Below, piece by piece: positions 1 to 7,417 of a DNA stretch of 9,944 nucleotides (within the stretch, counting starts at the first letter, position 1; every line of letters begins with the position of its first letter). A model generated the notes under the pieces. That model was not told where the DNA came from. It saw only the letters and a list, made by a program, of their open reading frames with translations, and made no database searches. Both the position numbers and the translations under genes were made by a program. The stretch lies in NCBI GenBank assembly GCA_043757865.1, contig JAYVOP010000028.1, positions 1 to 9,944 of the forward strand, read 5' to 3'. Source of the stretch: JAGNEJ01 sp043757865. Its GTDB lineage: Bacteria > Verrucomicrobiota > Verrucomicrobiia > Verrucomicrobiales > V1-33.

Positions 1-298
1 ACTCCCATTCGGTGATTTGATTCCCCGGGCTGGTTTGCATAACGTGACGGGCGGTTTTGGTGATGGATGTCGAAATGCGATGGCTGGTCCTAAAGCTACT
101 CAACGGGGAGCACTGGGCGGGGTAGAATGCCTGAGTCAGGAGCAAAGTCAACTTTTTCGCAAAGTTGATAGGTATGAAATGGTGGTAAGTCGTTCAATAC
201 CAAGGAGTTATGGATGGAAAATATTTTTGGGAAGGTTCAAAGTGGCCGCACAGGCACATGAATTGAGTTCAGAGTCGGAAGGTTCCCCCTTAGGTTGT
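1..298. other. Region with no supportable gene (left flank of the repeat array)
   Basis: This is about 300 bases with no protein I recognise. One + frame is open from 17 to 625, but it opens on TTG with no ribosome-binding site. Its translation resembles no family known to me, and its second half is only the translated tandem repeat. The only structure I see is a perfect inverted repeat at 148-168. It could be noncoding spacer, the decayed remains of a gene, or the 3' flank of a gene left of the window. Confidence 0.5.
148..168. repeat. Perfect 8-bp inverted repeat (hairpin)
   Basis: TCAACTTT (148-155) and AAAGTTGA (161-168) are perfect reverse complements around the 5-base loop TTCGC. No T-tract follows on either strand, so it does not look like a classical intrinsic terminator. 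It could be an RNA hairpin, a protein-binding site or chance. No neighbouring gene gives it a clear role. Confidence 0.35.
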
Positions 299-560
299 CG
301 TGGGATAGGAGCATTCCGATGTGGGACGGGCGCATTCCGACGTGGGACAGGCGCATTCCGACGTGGGACGGGAGCATTCCGACGTGGGATAGGAGCATTC
401 CGATGTGGGACAGGCGCATTCCGACGTGGGATAGGAGCATTCCGACGTGGGACGGGAGCATTCCGACGCGGGACAGGCGGATTCCGACGTGAGACGGGAG
501 CATTCCGACGTGGGACGGGAGCATTCCGACGTGGGACGGGAGCATTCCGACGTGGGACGG
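299..560. repeat. 21-bp tandem repeat array (minisatellite), about 12.5 copies
   Basis: The unit is CATTCCGACGTGGGAC followed by a variable 5-base tail (GGGAG, AGGCG, GGGCG; the AGGAG tail goes with ...GGGAT). Full units start at 312 and every 21 bases up to 522. The copy at 543 is cut after 18 bases, and a 13-base partial copy lies at 299-311. The spacing never slips. Seven positions vary: unit positions 9, 16, 17 and 20 recur in several copies, while positions 1, 11 and 13 change once each. Copies from 501 onward are identical, which suggests recent expansion or homogenisation at the right end. The length is a multiple of three and about two helical turns. It could therefore be a coding heptapeptide repeat, a binding-site array, or a slippage-prone noncoding satellite. 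I do not call it coding, because no start or ribosome-binding site supports any frame. Confidence 0.97.
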
Positions 561-737
561 AAAAGTCTTGCGCCCCACTGGAAAGTTCTGAGCAAGCACG
601 GGAAGTTCCGTGGTATTTACCGTAGAGTAAGCTCAGGTAGCCCGCCAGTTTGTGAACGCAGGGATGAACGGAATGTCCCTGGACGCTCGGCCCGAGTGAA
701 GTTACACCGCTGCTCCATCACTATCAACTAACTGCTA
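561..737. other. Intergenic region between the repeat array and the beta-propeller gene
   Basis: This stretch should contain the promoter of the gene starting at 738, but I see no convincing -35/-10 pair. Two small palindromes are visible: CACGG/CCGTG at 597-601 and 608-612, and CTCGG-C-CCGAG at 686-696. Neither is long enough to assign a role. The 20 bases before the ATG at 738 are pyrimidine/A-rich with no Shine-Dalgarno motif. Confidence 0.45.
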
Positions 738-1703
738 ATGAACTCACTCCCTCTGCTCACCCTGCTTGCTTTATCTTCCACCGCCCTGGCTGGGGAACCC
801 CTCTCTGCGGAGGCTCCGATCCTGATCCCAGACTCCAAGGGCAGCTTCGATTTCATCCGCATGGACGAGGCGAATCATCGCGTGCTGGCCTGCCATACGG
901 GTAATAACACGCTGGACGTCTTCGATGCTGCCGATGGCAAGCTGCTCAAAAAGATCCCCACCGGGAAGTGCCAAGACGTGGCGGTGGATGGCGCTACGGG
1001 GAAATATTTCGTCAGCGTTAGTAAGGAAAAAAATGTCTCCATCATCGACAGCAAAAAACTGGAGAAGACCGGAGAGATCAAGCTCGCGGGGGAGGCCGAT
1101 GCCTGCGTCTTCAACCCCAAGAACCATTGCCTCTATGCAGGTGAAGACGATGCCAAGAACCTCTTTGTGGTGGACACTGTAGCGGGAAAAGTGACCACCA
1201 GCATCACCATTCCCGAGGGCCCCGAACTTGTGGTCTATGATGCGGTGAGCGACCGCATTTTCCAAAACATCAAGAGCAACGACACCCTCCAAGTCATCGA
1301 CCCTAACACCAACACGATCAAAGCCAGTTGGTCCACTACCCCCGCTGCGCATCCGCACGGACTCGTCTTTAACCCCAAGACCCACCACCTCCTCTGCGCA
1401 GGAAATAACGGGAAACTAGCCATCATCGACGCCACTAGTGGCAAGGTCATCGGCTCCGTGGACATCGCAGCAGGCGTGGACCAAGTGGCCTTTGATACCG
1501 ACCTCCAACGCGCCTACTGCGCTAGTGGCAAAGGGGAAGTGACCACCGTGCAAGATAGCGCCACCGGAGCCACCGCCCTAGGCACCCTCAAGACCAACGC
1601 GGGAGCCAAGACCATCACTTGTGATTCGAGCACCCACGCCTGCTGGATCGCCTACGGAGAAAAGGATGCCAGCTACCTCCGTCGGCTCCATGCTAGTAAA
1701 TAG
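738..1703 (+). CDS. Exported YncE-like (YVTN-family) beta-propeller protein
   Basis: The product is 321 residues. A signal peptide (hydrophobic residues 3-17, likely cleavage after Ala-Leu-Ala at about 18) sends it to the periplasm or outside. The mature part is made of repeated blade-like segments of about 40 residues. These carry the pattern of variable-D-x-x-[TS]-G-K turns seen in YncE/YVTN propellers, for example VFDAADGKLLKKIPTG (61-76), VVDTVAGKVTTSI (144-156) and IIDATSGKVIGSVDI (229-243). Family members are structural or ligand-binding scaffolds, some linked to nucleic acid or metal binding; no catalytic residue is evident. It contains eight cysteines (52, 78, 123, 131, 220, 261, 295, 302), many for an exported protein. 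The ATG at 738 is chosen because it gives a full signal peptide. The gene is separated by 96 nt from the next + strand gene and may be monocistronic. The fold is fairly sure; the role is unknown. Confidence 0.88.
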   Translation: MNSLPLLTLLALSSTALAGEPLSAEAPILIPDSKGSFDFIRMDEANHRVLACHTGNNTLDVFDAADGKLLKKIPTGKCQDVAVDGATGKYFVSVSKEKNVSIIDSKKLEKTGEIKLAGEADACVFNPKNHCLYAGEDDAKNLFVVDTVAGKVTTSITIPEGPELVVYDAVSDRIFQNIKSNDTLQVIDPNTNTIKASWSTTPAAHPHGLVFNPKTHHLLCAGNNGKLAIIDATSGKVIGSVDIAAGVDQVAFDTDLQRAYCASGKGEVTTVQDSATGATALGTLKTNAGAKTITCDSSTHACWIAYGEKDASYLRRLHASK

Positions 1704-1799
1704 TAGCCCCGGAGCCAAACTCTGGCGGCCTAAAGTCCGCGTTCCGTCTGCCCAAACCCCATCTTGCATCTCTGCGGGGGCGGCCCATCATGGCGGCCT

Positions 1800-3290
1800 A
1801 TGAATGATCCCCAAACTGCTTACCAAAATCTCTTCCGTTGTTTCTCCGAGGTGGCCTTGCTGACTAGCTCTGCGGGGGTGCTCAGTTGGGATCAGGAGAC
1901 CCACATGCCGCCAGCAGCGGCGGCGTTCCGCGCAGAGCAGTTGGCGTATTTGGAAGGGCAGGCGCATCGGCTCGGGACGGGGCCAGCGGTAGGAGAATGG
2001 CTGCACACCTGCGAAGTCGCAGCCCAGATCCCAGGCTCTACGGAGGACACGAACGTGCGGGGATGGCGACGAGATTTCGATTTGGCCGTGAAGTTGCCCG
2101 CCACGTTAGTAGAGGAAATGGCGCACACTTCATCGCTGGCGCATCATGCGTGGATCGCGGCTCGGGAGGAGGCTGATTTCAGCCTGTTTCAGCCGCATCT
2201 AGAAAAGATCGTGCGCCTCTGCCAAGCCAAAGCAGATGCCTGGGGCGGCGGGGGTGAGCGCTATGATGCCTTGCTAGGGGCGTATGAACCAGGCGCGCGC
2301 AGCGCGGATCTGGCCGCGTTGTTTGACCACCTCGCACCGCGCATTACCTCCTTGCTAGAGCGGGCCATCACCCGCTCCCAGGCTACGCCAACGGATCTGC
2401 TGCGCGGGCACTATCCCATTTACCTGCAAGAGCAATTCAATGCGGAGGTGGCGGAAGCCATGGGGTTTGATTTCACGGCGGGGAGGATTGATCGCAGTGC
2501 GCATCCGTTCTGCACGGAGTTAGGGCCGCAGGACACGCGCATGACCACGCGCTATGATGAGGGGGACTTCCTCAGCAGTCTCTACGGCGTGCTGCATGAA
2601 TGCGGCCACGGGCTCTACGATCAAGGCCTAGCCAAAGATGTCTGGGGGCTACCAGCGGGGCGGGCCATCTCGTTAGGCATCCACGAGAGCCAATCTCGGC
2701 TGTGGGAAAATCATGTGGGCCGCAGCGTTTCCTTCTGGACGCGATGGCTGCCCCGGGCCGCCGAACTTTGGCCGTGGTTAGGAAAACTGACCCCTGAACA
2801 AGTGGCCGCCGCTGCCTCCCGCGTGGAACGCAGCTTTATCCGTGTGGAGGCAGATGAGGTCAGCTATGATCTGCACATCATGCTCCGCTTCGCGTTAGAG
2901 CGGCAGATCATCAATGGCTCGCTGGCCGTAGCGGACATCCCGGAGGCGTGGAATGCGATGTTCAAATCCTCCGTCGGCCTGTCTGTCCCAGATGACGCTC
3001 AAGGCTGCTTGCAGGACGTGCATTGGAGCTTTGGGGGGTTCGGCTACTTTGCCACTTACACCTTAGGAAATTTAAATGCCTCCCAACTCATGCACCGCGC
3101 GCACACGCAGAATCCAGCCTTAGATCAGCAACTAGCGCGTGGGGACTACGCTCCGTTGCTAGGCTTTGTGCGGGAGCGCATTCACCGCCACGGCAGCCGC
3201 TATCTGCCGCAGGAGCTCATGCAGCAGGCCACGGGCGGATCCACGCAGGCGCAATTTCACCTCGACTACCTCGAACAGAAATATTGCTAG
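1800..3290 (+). CDS. Carboxypeptidase Taq (M32 family) zinc metallopeptidase
   Basis: The product is 496 residues, the usual M32 length (about 500). These cytosolic metallocarboxypeptidases remove C-terminal residues from peptides with broad specificity. All family motifs are visible. The zinc motif HECGH is at 266-270, with Glu267 as general base. HESQSR is at 295-300, where Glu296 should be the third zinc ligand, 30 residues after His266 as in characterised M32 enzymes. The DxRxT motif reads DTRMT at 245-249, and the C-terminal GNLNASQ (423-429) corresponds to the substrate-binding GxxQ motif. The N-terminal region is helical, as expected. I chose the ATG at 1800; an in-frame TTG at 1764 would add 12 residues (Cys/Gly/Trp-rich) with no family look. 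There is no Shine-Dalgarno motif. It lies 96 nt after the beta-propeller gene and converges on the Nudix gene with a 16-bp gap. Confidence 0.96.
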   Translation: MNDPQTAYQNLFRCFSEVALLTSSAGVLSWDQETHMPPAAAAFRAEQLAYLEGQAHRLGTGPAVGEWLHTCEVAAQIPGSTEDTNVRGWRRDFDLAVKLPATLVEEMAHTSSLAHHAWIAAREEADFSLFQPHLEKIVRLCQAKADAWGGGGERYDALLGAYEPGARSADLAALFDHLAPRITSLLERAITRSQATPTDLLRGHYPIYLQEQFNAEVAEAMGFDFTAGRIDRSAHPFCTELGPQDTRMTTRYDEGDFLSSLYGVLHECGHGLYDQGLAKDVWGLPAGRAISLGIHESQSRLWENHVGRSVSFWTRWLPRAAELWPWLGKLTPEQVAAAASRVERSFIRVEADEVSYDLHIMLRFALERQIINGSLAVADIPEAWNAMFKSSVGLSVPDDAQGCLQDVHWSFGGFGYFATYTLGNLNASQLMHRAHTQNPALDQQLARGDYAPLLGFVRERIHRHGSRYLPQELMQQATGGSTQAQFHLDYLEQKYC

Positions 3291-3306
3291 GGCTGCGGGC
3301 CACCGC

Positions 3307-3807
3307 TCAAGGCCGCTCCGGCAGCAGATCCATGCGATGCCAGAGCATCTGCTCCCCAGCGAAATCAAAGTATCCCAGGAACGGCTGGCGGCTCAGCAGG
3401 TGAGGAATCCAGAGGCGATCATCTGCCCACATTTCGTCCAACGGGATCGCGTTCACTGGGGTCCACAGCGGGATGGCTTCGTCCGTCTCCGTGGCCGTGC
3501 CAATGTGCTGCGTGGCAGCAAAAACGTGGCATTGAATGGCTAGCCCGTCGGTGAAATTGAAATGCAGCACGCCGATCTCCACCGGGTCCAGCACCGTAAT
3601 GCCGAGCTCTTCCTGCGCCTCGCGCACGGCACCTTCGCAGGGCGTTTCGCCTGGGTCGATCTTGCCGCCGGGACCATTGACCTTGCCAGCCCCCAGGCCG
3701 CGTTTCTTACGGATCAGCAAGATCTGGCCGTCGTGGATCACGAAGACTAACGTGGCGCGCATGTTCGGCACCCAGGTGTTCCAGTCGGTCAAGGTCTCGC
3801 TCATCAT
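3307..3807 (-). CDS. MTH1-like Nudix hydrolase (probable oxidised-purine dNTP diphosphatase)
   Basis: The product is 166 residues. The Nudix box GX5EX7REUXEEXGU is complete at 48-70 (G48, E54, R62, E63, E66, E67, G69), with the Mg2+-binding glutamates present. Outside the box it resembles animal MTH1/NUDT1 rather than E. coli MutT. It has KKRGLGAGKVNGPGGK (34-49), with the Asn at 44 matching the MTH1 base-contact Asn. It also has MWADD (126-130), matching the MTH1 W-P-D-D base-recognition loop, followed by GYFDF (145-149). MTH1 enzymes hydrolyse 8-oxo-dGTP and 2-OH-dATP to monophosphates, sanitising the nucleotide pool; that activity here is inferred. It is the last gene of a four-gene operon. 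Its ATG (3807-3805) overlaps the permease stop TGA (3806-3804) as ATGA, which implies coupled translation. A second ATG follows directly at 3804, so either could be the true start. Confidence 0.93.
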   Translation of the reverse strand: MMSETLTDWNTWVPNMRATLVFVIHDGQILLIRKKRGLGAGKVNGPGGKIDPGETPCEGAVREAQEELGITVLDPVEIGVLHFNFTDGLAIQCHVFAATQHIGTATETDEAIPLWTPVNAIPLDEMWADDRLWIPHLLSRQPFLGYFDFAGEQMLWHRMDLLPERP

Positions 3808-6800
3808 TCTTGGCGCAAGCTGGTTAAAAGTGGGGCGCGCAACGCCCAGCGACTAGCTAACCAGCAACAGCTAATTCCGCCGCCCAGCATCCCGCCGAGA
3901 ATGACTGTCAGCAGCCCCACGGGCACCGCCGATCCGCTGGCTCCTAACTGCGGCCACACGGCCACCAAGGCCGTTCCCACGCCCAGCAGCAGACTCATCA
4001 GGAAGACTGGCAAATGTTCTCCTAGCAAGATCTGTTGCAACTGCGCACGCCGGAATCCACTGGCCTGTAGCAACGCGAATTCCGCGCGACGTTCCAAAGC
4101 CGTGCGGCCAATCAACAACGCCAGTGCCACCGTGCTGAGCAACAACGCCAACCCGCCCAGCGCGCTGAAAATTTGCAGATAGGTATTTTGCACCGCTTGT
4201 AGTTCGGCTAGGCGTTGCCGCGTGGGTTGCAGCGCGAGACCCCGGTTTTGCAGTTGGCGGGTGAGATGCGTGCTGACGGCTGCTTCCTGGCCGAGCGGGC
4301 ATTTGACGAGATACATCCGATGCCCTGCGGTGGCGGGATAGTGAGTTAGGAAATTTTGCTCAGAGATGACGACATGGCCTTGGAGAATGGTGCCATTGAC
4401 AAATGCCACCAGTCGCAGTTTCAACACTGCTCCCGTTTCATCCTTCACTTCCAGCACCTCGCCCAAACTTTTTTTCAGCGCCCACATGGCGCTGTTCTGA
4501 TCGGCTAGGGCGGGAATCTCATCGTTGGGTAAAGGAGCATTGAGAGCGCTCCAGCCCTTGCTTCCAGCGGGCAGGCCGGTCCAGAGCACGAGGTTAAAAG
4601 CTGATTCTTCCAGGGGGAACGGGGCCACCCCTAACACGCTGGGGGCTTGAGCTTGATTGAGGTTTAAGCACGAGGCCTGTTCGCCCATTTTCTGCCGCAG
4701 AGAAATGATCTCCGTCCCGGCTAGGAGCTTGGCATCCAAGCCATAAGCCTCCCGTCCGGCGGTGGTATTCAGGTCTTCGTAGATGGGTAAATCAGAAGTT
4801 CCTAGCAGGCTATATTTCCCCGTGCCTCGGCCCGATTCGTCGGCCGCATCCAGATGAAATGTGTGCAGCGCAGTCACTAAAAAGATCCCCGATGCCAACA
4901 AGCCTAACACCGCCAGACTGCGCCCTGGGCGTCGCACGGCATTGCGCAAACCTAGGCCCCATAAGCTCTGCACGCCTGCGGCTCGGGCATCTAATCCCTT
5001 CAACCAATCACTGCACCAACACAATCCACCCGTCAGCAGAAACACCGCTGCGCCAAAGAAAATCGCTGGCTGCACGGAGCGCGGCATTTGCCCGGCGGAG
5101 AAGGCCATGCCCGCACCCACCACCAAGCTGGCCATGCCGAGCAAGAAACCGAGGCTCCGCCGCCGTTTCCCAAAGCGCTGCGCTCCGCCCCCCGCCAAGG
5201 CTGCGCCCGCCAGCAACTGGTGCGGCGGCACCTTAGCGAGACGCCGCGTCAGCCACCACACGGTAAATAACGCGAACGTCAGCGTTACGCCGCAGCCATT
5301 ACCCATGGCGGCTAGGCTATTCACGCGCACAAATTTCAGGCCCCCCACGGCCCCCGCCCATTGACCTTCCAATAAACCTAAGAGCGCTCCGGTAGTGCGG
5401 CTGGCTAAACCTGCGCCTAGCAACGCGCCCAACCCCGTAGGCACGCTGGATTCCAGGAGAAACAGCACCCGCACGCGGTCTGCTGTCAGCCCCAACGCCC
5501 GCCCCAGGCCGATCTGGGGGGCGCGTGATTCCACGTTAAACAAAAACAACAACGCGGCTAGGGCCAGCGCAGTGGCAATCAGAAAGAAGCTCATGGAAAG
5601 AAATAACTGCCCAAAATCCATGCTCCCCGCCACCGCCGCTGCTGCCGCCTGCTGTGGCCGCTGGCCGACGATGCCGAGGTCCGCTAACAGCAAATCAGCG
5701 CGCAGTTGGGCGGTCACCGTTTCCGGGGTGCCCAGCACGCGGAGGGAAGTCAATTTCCCAAAGCGATTCCCCCACAGCCGTTGGCCCGCAGCTAGGGAAA
5801 TGAAGGCCTTGGGCGTGCCCTGAGATTGTTTCCAATACGCCTCGTCTTCTCGGCGGATGAAACCCTCGCGTTTCAGCGGAATCCCTGGTTTCCAATCCCG
5901 ACAACTGGACACGCCCGAGACCCCTGGAAAGTTGGGCGTCCACTCTGCATTCAGCCAGGGCTGGGCTTCGGGGAGAATGGCGCGCACTACGAAGTCCGCG
6001 TGATCTTCCTCCAGTTGGCGGCTTTTCGTGACCCGGAAAAAGTCTAATTTCATGGCGTCGCCTAACTTTAAATGCAGGCTGTCCGCTAACCACGGCGTGA
6101 CCACGATACCGTTGTCCGGCAGGTCCTGCGGCACCACTCCGAGCCGCGCATCCACCGCCGAGATCATGGGATAAGCGGTGTAGGCCTCGCCCGCGCTGAG
6201 CGAGTTGCAGAGGTAAGTCATCACGCCGGCAGCATCCGTTCCACTGGCTGTCGTCACCGCCTCTGGCAGGAAGACACGCGGCGTGGCGATGCGCACGCTT
6301 TTGCCATCGGCTAGTTGCGTCAGCTCCACGCCCACTTCCGCTGGCGTCCAATGATCTGGCTGCGCTAGCCAAGCTAGTAGGCCCTGTTTCGCGAGTAGGA
6401 GATTCCACTGATCGGGCTGTTCTGCGGCGGCCTGGAGTTCAGCTAAAGGGATGAATAAATTCAGCGCAGGAGCTTGCTCGGCCTTTAAACTAAAAGCTCC
6501 CAGCGCCTCGTCGGAAACCATGCCGACGTTGGCTAGGTTCAGCACGGCGGTCTGATCCGCTTCGCCAGAGAGGGGCGCATCGCGTGAGATCAGGCTCGGC
6601 TTTTCGAAGCGGGCGAGGAGGGTGGCTCCCGTGGTGACCCCGAGACGTTCGGCTAGTGCGGTGTTCATGCAGGTACCGGGGCTAGCAGCCCCGACTCCTT
6701 GGGCGAGTTGCCAGAAGGCGGCGGTGACGCCGTAGAGGTTCACGCCGTTCACGCGTTGGCCGCCGCCAGTCACGGCCACGGTGCCTGATAAATAGAGCAC

Positions 6801-7073
6801 GGGAGCCACCGGACCGCCGAGCGCAGCCTGGGCTCGCGTGGCTAGGGAGATACTGCCAAAACCCTCCCCCGCACTCACCACTTCTTCGATGGGCCCTAGC
6901 CGCAGCATCGCTTGCCGAACCAGCGTGGCCTTTACGGAAGCTCCCACCAGCAATGATCCGACGATCACCCACGCGGCCACTGCCACGCCTAACAGCAGCC
7001 CCAGATGCCAGCGCCAGTAGTGGCGTAGACTGCGAATTAAATATTTTCCTAACGAGAGTGATGCCGTGGTCAT
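3804..7073 (-). CDS. Large two-module FtsX-like ABC transporter permease
   Basis: The product is 1089 residues. It has one N-terminal membrane segment (about 24-44) and a large periplasmic domain (about 45-488). A first FtsX-type core follows, with helices near 489-512, 545-567 and 590-608 and the coupling-loop signature RALGLTADRVRVLFLLES (525-542). Linker helices lie near 641-660 and 668-685. A second module starts with GLGLRNAVRRPGRSLAVLG (706-724), has a periplasmic domain (about 740-960), and ends with helices near 965-988, 1021-1041 and 1050-1075, including RRAEFALLQASGFRRAQL (995-1012). That makes about ten helices, the layout of long duplicated FtsX/MacB-type permeases. These act with a cytoplasmic ABC ATPase in lipoprotein or lipid extraction, efflux or mechanotransmission. 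No ATPase is encoded nearby, so the substrate cannot be assigned. It begins 5 nt after the zinc-ribbon gene stop and overlaps the Nudix start by 4 nt. The start has no Shine-Dalgarno but gives a proper N-terminal amphipathic and membrane segment. Confidence 0.92.
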   Translation of the reverse strand: MTTASLSLGKYLIRSLRHYWRWHLGLLLGVAVAAWVIVGSLLVGASVKATLVRQAMLRLGPIEEVVSAGEGFGSISLATRAQAALGGPVAPVLYLSGTVAVTGGGQRVNGVNLYGVTAAFWQLAQGVGAASPGTCMNTALAERLGVTTGATLLARFEKPSLISRDAPLSGEADQTAVLNLANVGMVSDEALGAFSLKAEQAPALNLFIPLAELQAAAEQPDQWNLLLAKQGLLAWLAQPDHWTPAEVGVELTQLADGKSVRIATPRVFLPEAVTTASGTDAAGVMTYLCNSLSAGEAYTAYPMISAVDARLGVVPQDLPDNGIVVTPWLADSLHLKLGDAMKLDFFRVTKSRQLEEDHADFVVRAILPEAQPWLNAEWTPNFPGVSGVSSCRDWKPGIPLKREGFIRREDEAYWKQSQGTPKAFISLAAGQRLWGNRFGKLTSLRVLGTPETVTAQLRADLLLADLGIVGQRPQQAAAAAVAGSMDFGQLFLSMSFFLIATALALAALLFLFNVESRAPQIGLGRALGLTADRVRVLFLLESSVPTGLGALLGAGLASRTTGALLGLLEGQWAGAVGGLKFVRVNSLAAMGNGCGVTLTFALFTVWWLTRRLAKVPPHQLLAGAALAGGGAQRFGKRRRSLGFLLGMASLVVGAGMAFSAGQMPRSVQPAIFFGAAVFLLTGGLCWCSDWLKGLDARAAGVQSLWGLGLRNAVRRPGRSLAVLGLLASGIFLVTALHTFHLDAADESGRGTGKYSLLGTSDLPIYEDLNTTAGREAYGLDAKLLAGTEIISLRQKMGEQASCLNLNQAQAPSVLGVAPFPLEESAFNLVLWTGLPAGSKGWSALNAPLPNDEIPALADQNSAMWALKKSLGEVLEVKDETGAVLKLRLVAFVNGTILQGHVVISEQNFLTHYPATAGHRMYLVKCPLGQEAAVSTHLTRQLQNRGLALQPTRQRLAELQAVQNTYLQIFSALGGLALLLSTVALALLIGRTALERRAEFALLQASGFRRAQLQQILLGEHLPVFLMSLLLGVGTALVAVWPQLGASGSAVPVGLLTVILGGMLGGGISCCWLASRWALRAPLLTSLRQE

Positions 7074-7078
7074 AGTGA

Positions 7079-7408
7079 TTATTCGTCTGTGTCCTCCGAC
7101 GCGTCTGCGTCCATCCGCCGCCGCCGCCGGAGCCAGCGGGTGACTTCCGTGCTATCCCGATTTTTTAATGCCGCCACCAGCCCGATGCCCGCCGTTTCCC
7201 GCGTCTGCATGAGCCCCCAGCCTTCGTAGGCGTAATCCAGCGCCTCCCGATCCCGCCCTTCCCGAAGGGATTCCAAGCCCAGGCGCACGGAGTCAGCGGC
7301 GGCGGTCATGATGGTGCCTAACACAGCCACCTCCGCACCACATTTCACACAACGGGGACGTGTCTCGGGCGCTACTTTATGGCCACATACTGGGCAGGGA
7401 ATGATCAT
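7079..7408 (-). CDS. Zinc-ribbon protein with TPR-like helical tail, function unknown
   Basis: The product is 109 residues. The N-terminus is a clear zinc ribbon: CPVC at 5-8 and CVKC at 20-23, giving four cysteine ligands. Residues about 35-90 are predicted helical, and the stretch SLREGRDREALDYAYEGWGL looks like a single TPR-like helix pair. The tail has five consecutive arginines (94-98) followed by an acidic end (MDADASEDTDE), a strongly charge-segregated C-terminus. There is no signal peptide, so it is probably cytoplasmic. It sits second in the operon, 9 nt after the acidic protein gene and 5 nt before the permease gene, so the three are surely co-transcribed. A regulatory or adaptor role toward the permease is possible but only inferred from position. 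I do not recognise a named family. Confidence 0.82.
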   Translation of the reverse strand: MIIPCPVCGHKVAPETRPRCVKCGAEVAVLGTIMTAAADSVRLGLESLREGRDREALDYAYEGWGLMQTRETAGIGLVAALKNRDSTEVTRWLRRRRRMDADASEDTDE

Positions 7409-7417
7409 GATGGGAAG

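Noticed and set aside
299..560. CRISPR array
   Set aside because: The repeats are directly adjacent with no unique spacers of 25-40 bases, and no cas genes are nearby.
237..599. Minus-strand open frames across the repeats (LPSHVGM- and RPTSEC-type heptads)
   Set aside because: Several frames are open at once because the repeat unit has no stops. Nothing favours any of them as a real gene.
17..625. Long + strand open frame spanning the repeat array (202 codons)
   Set aside because: It opens on TTG without a ribosome-binding site, resembles no family I know, and its length owes much to the stop-free repeat unit.
771..1388. Long minus-strand open frame opposite the beta-propeller gene
   Set aside because: It is the antisense shadow of a gene with a clear signal peptide and propeller pattern on the + strand.
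1709..1725. Weak hairpin (CCGGAG/CTCTGG with one G-U pair) after the beta-propeller gene
   Set aside because: The stem is only six pairs and no T-tract follows, so a terminator call is not supported.
1764..1799. Upstream TTG start for the carboxypeptidase
   Set aside because: It adds 12 residues unlike M32 N-termini; the ATG at 1800 gives the family's usual length.
1790..1807. Five-codon ORF (ATG GCG GCC TAT GAA TGA) overlapping the carboxypeptidase start
   Set aside because: It could be a leader peptide, but it is too short to distinguish from chance and has no ribosome-binding site.
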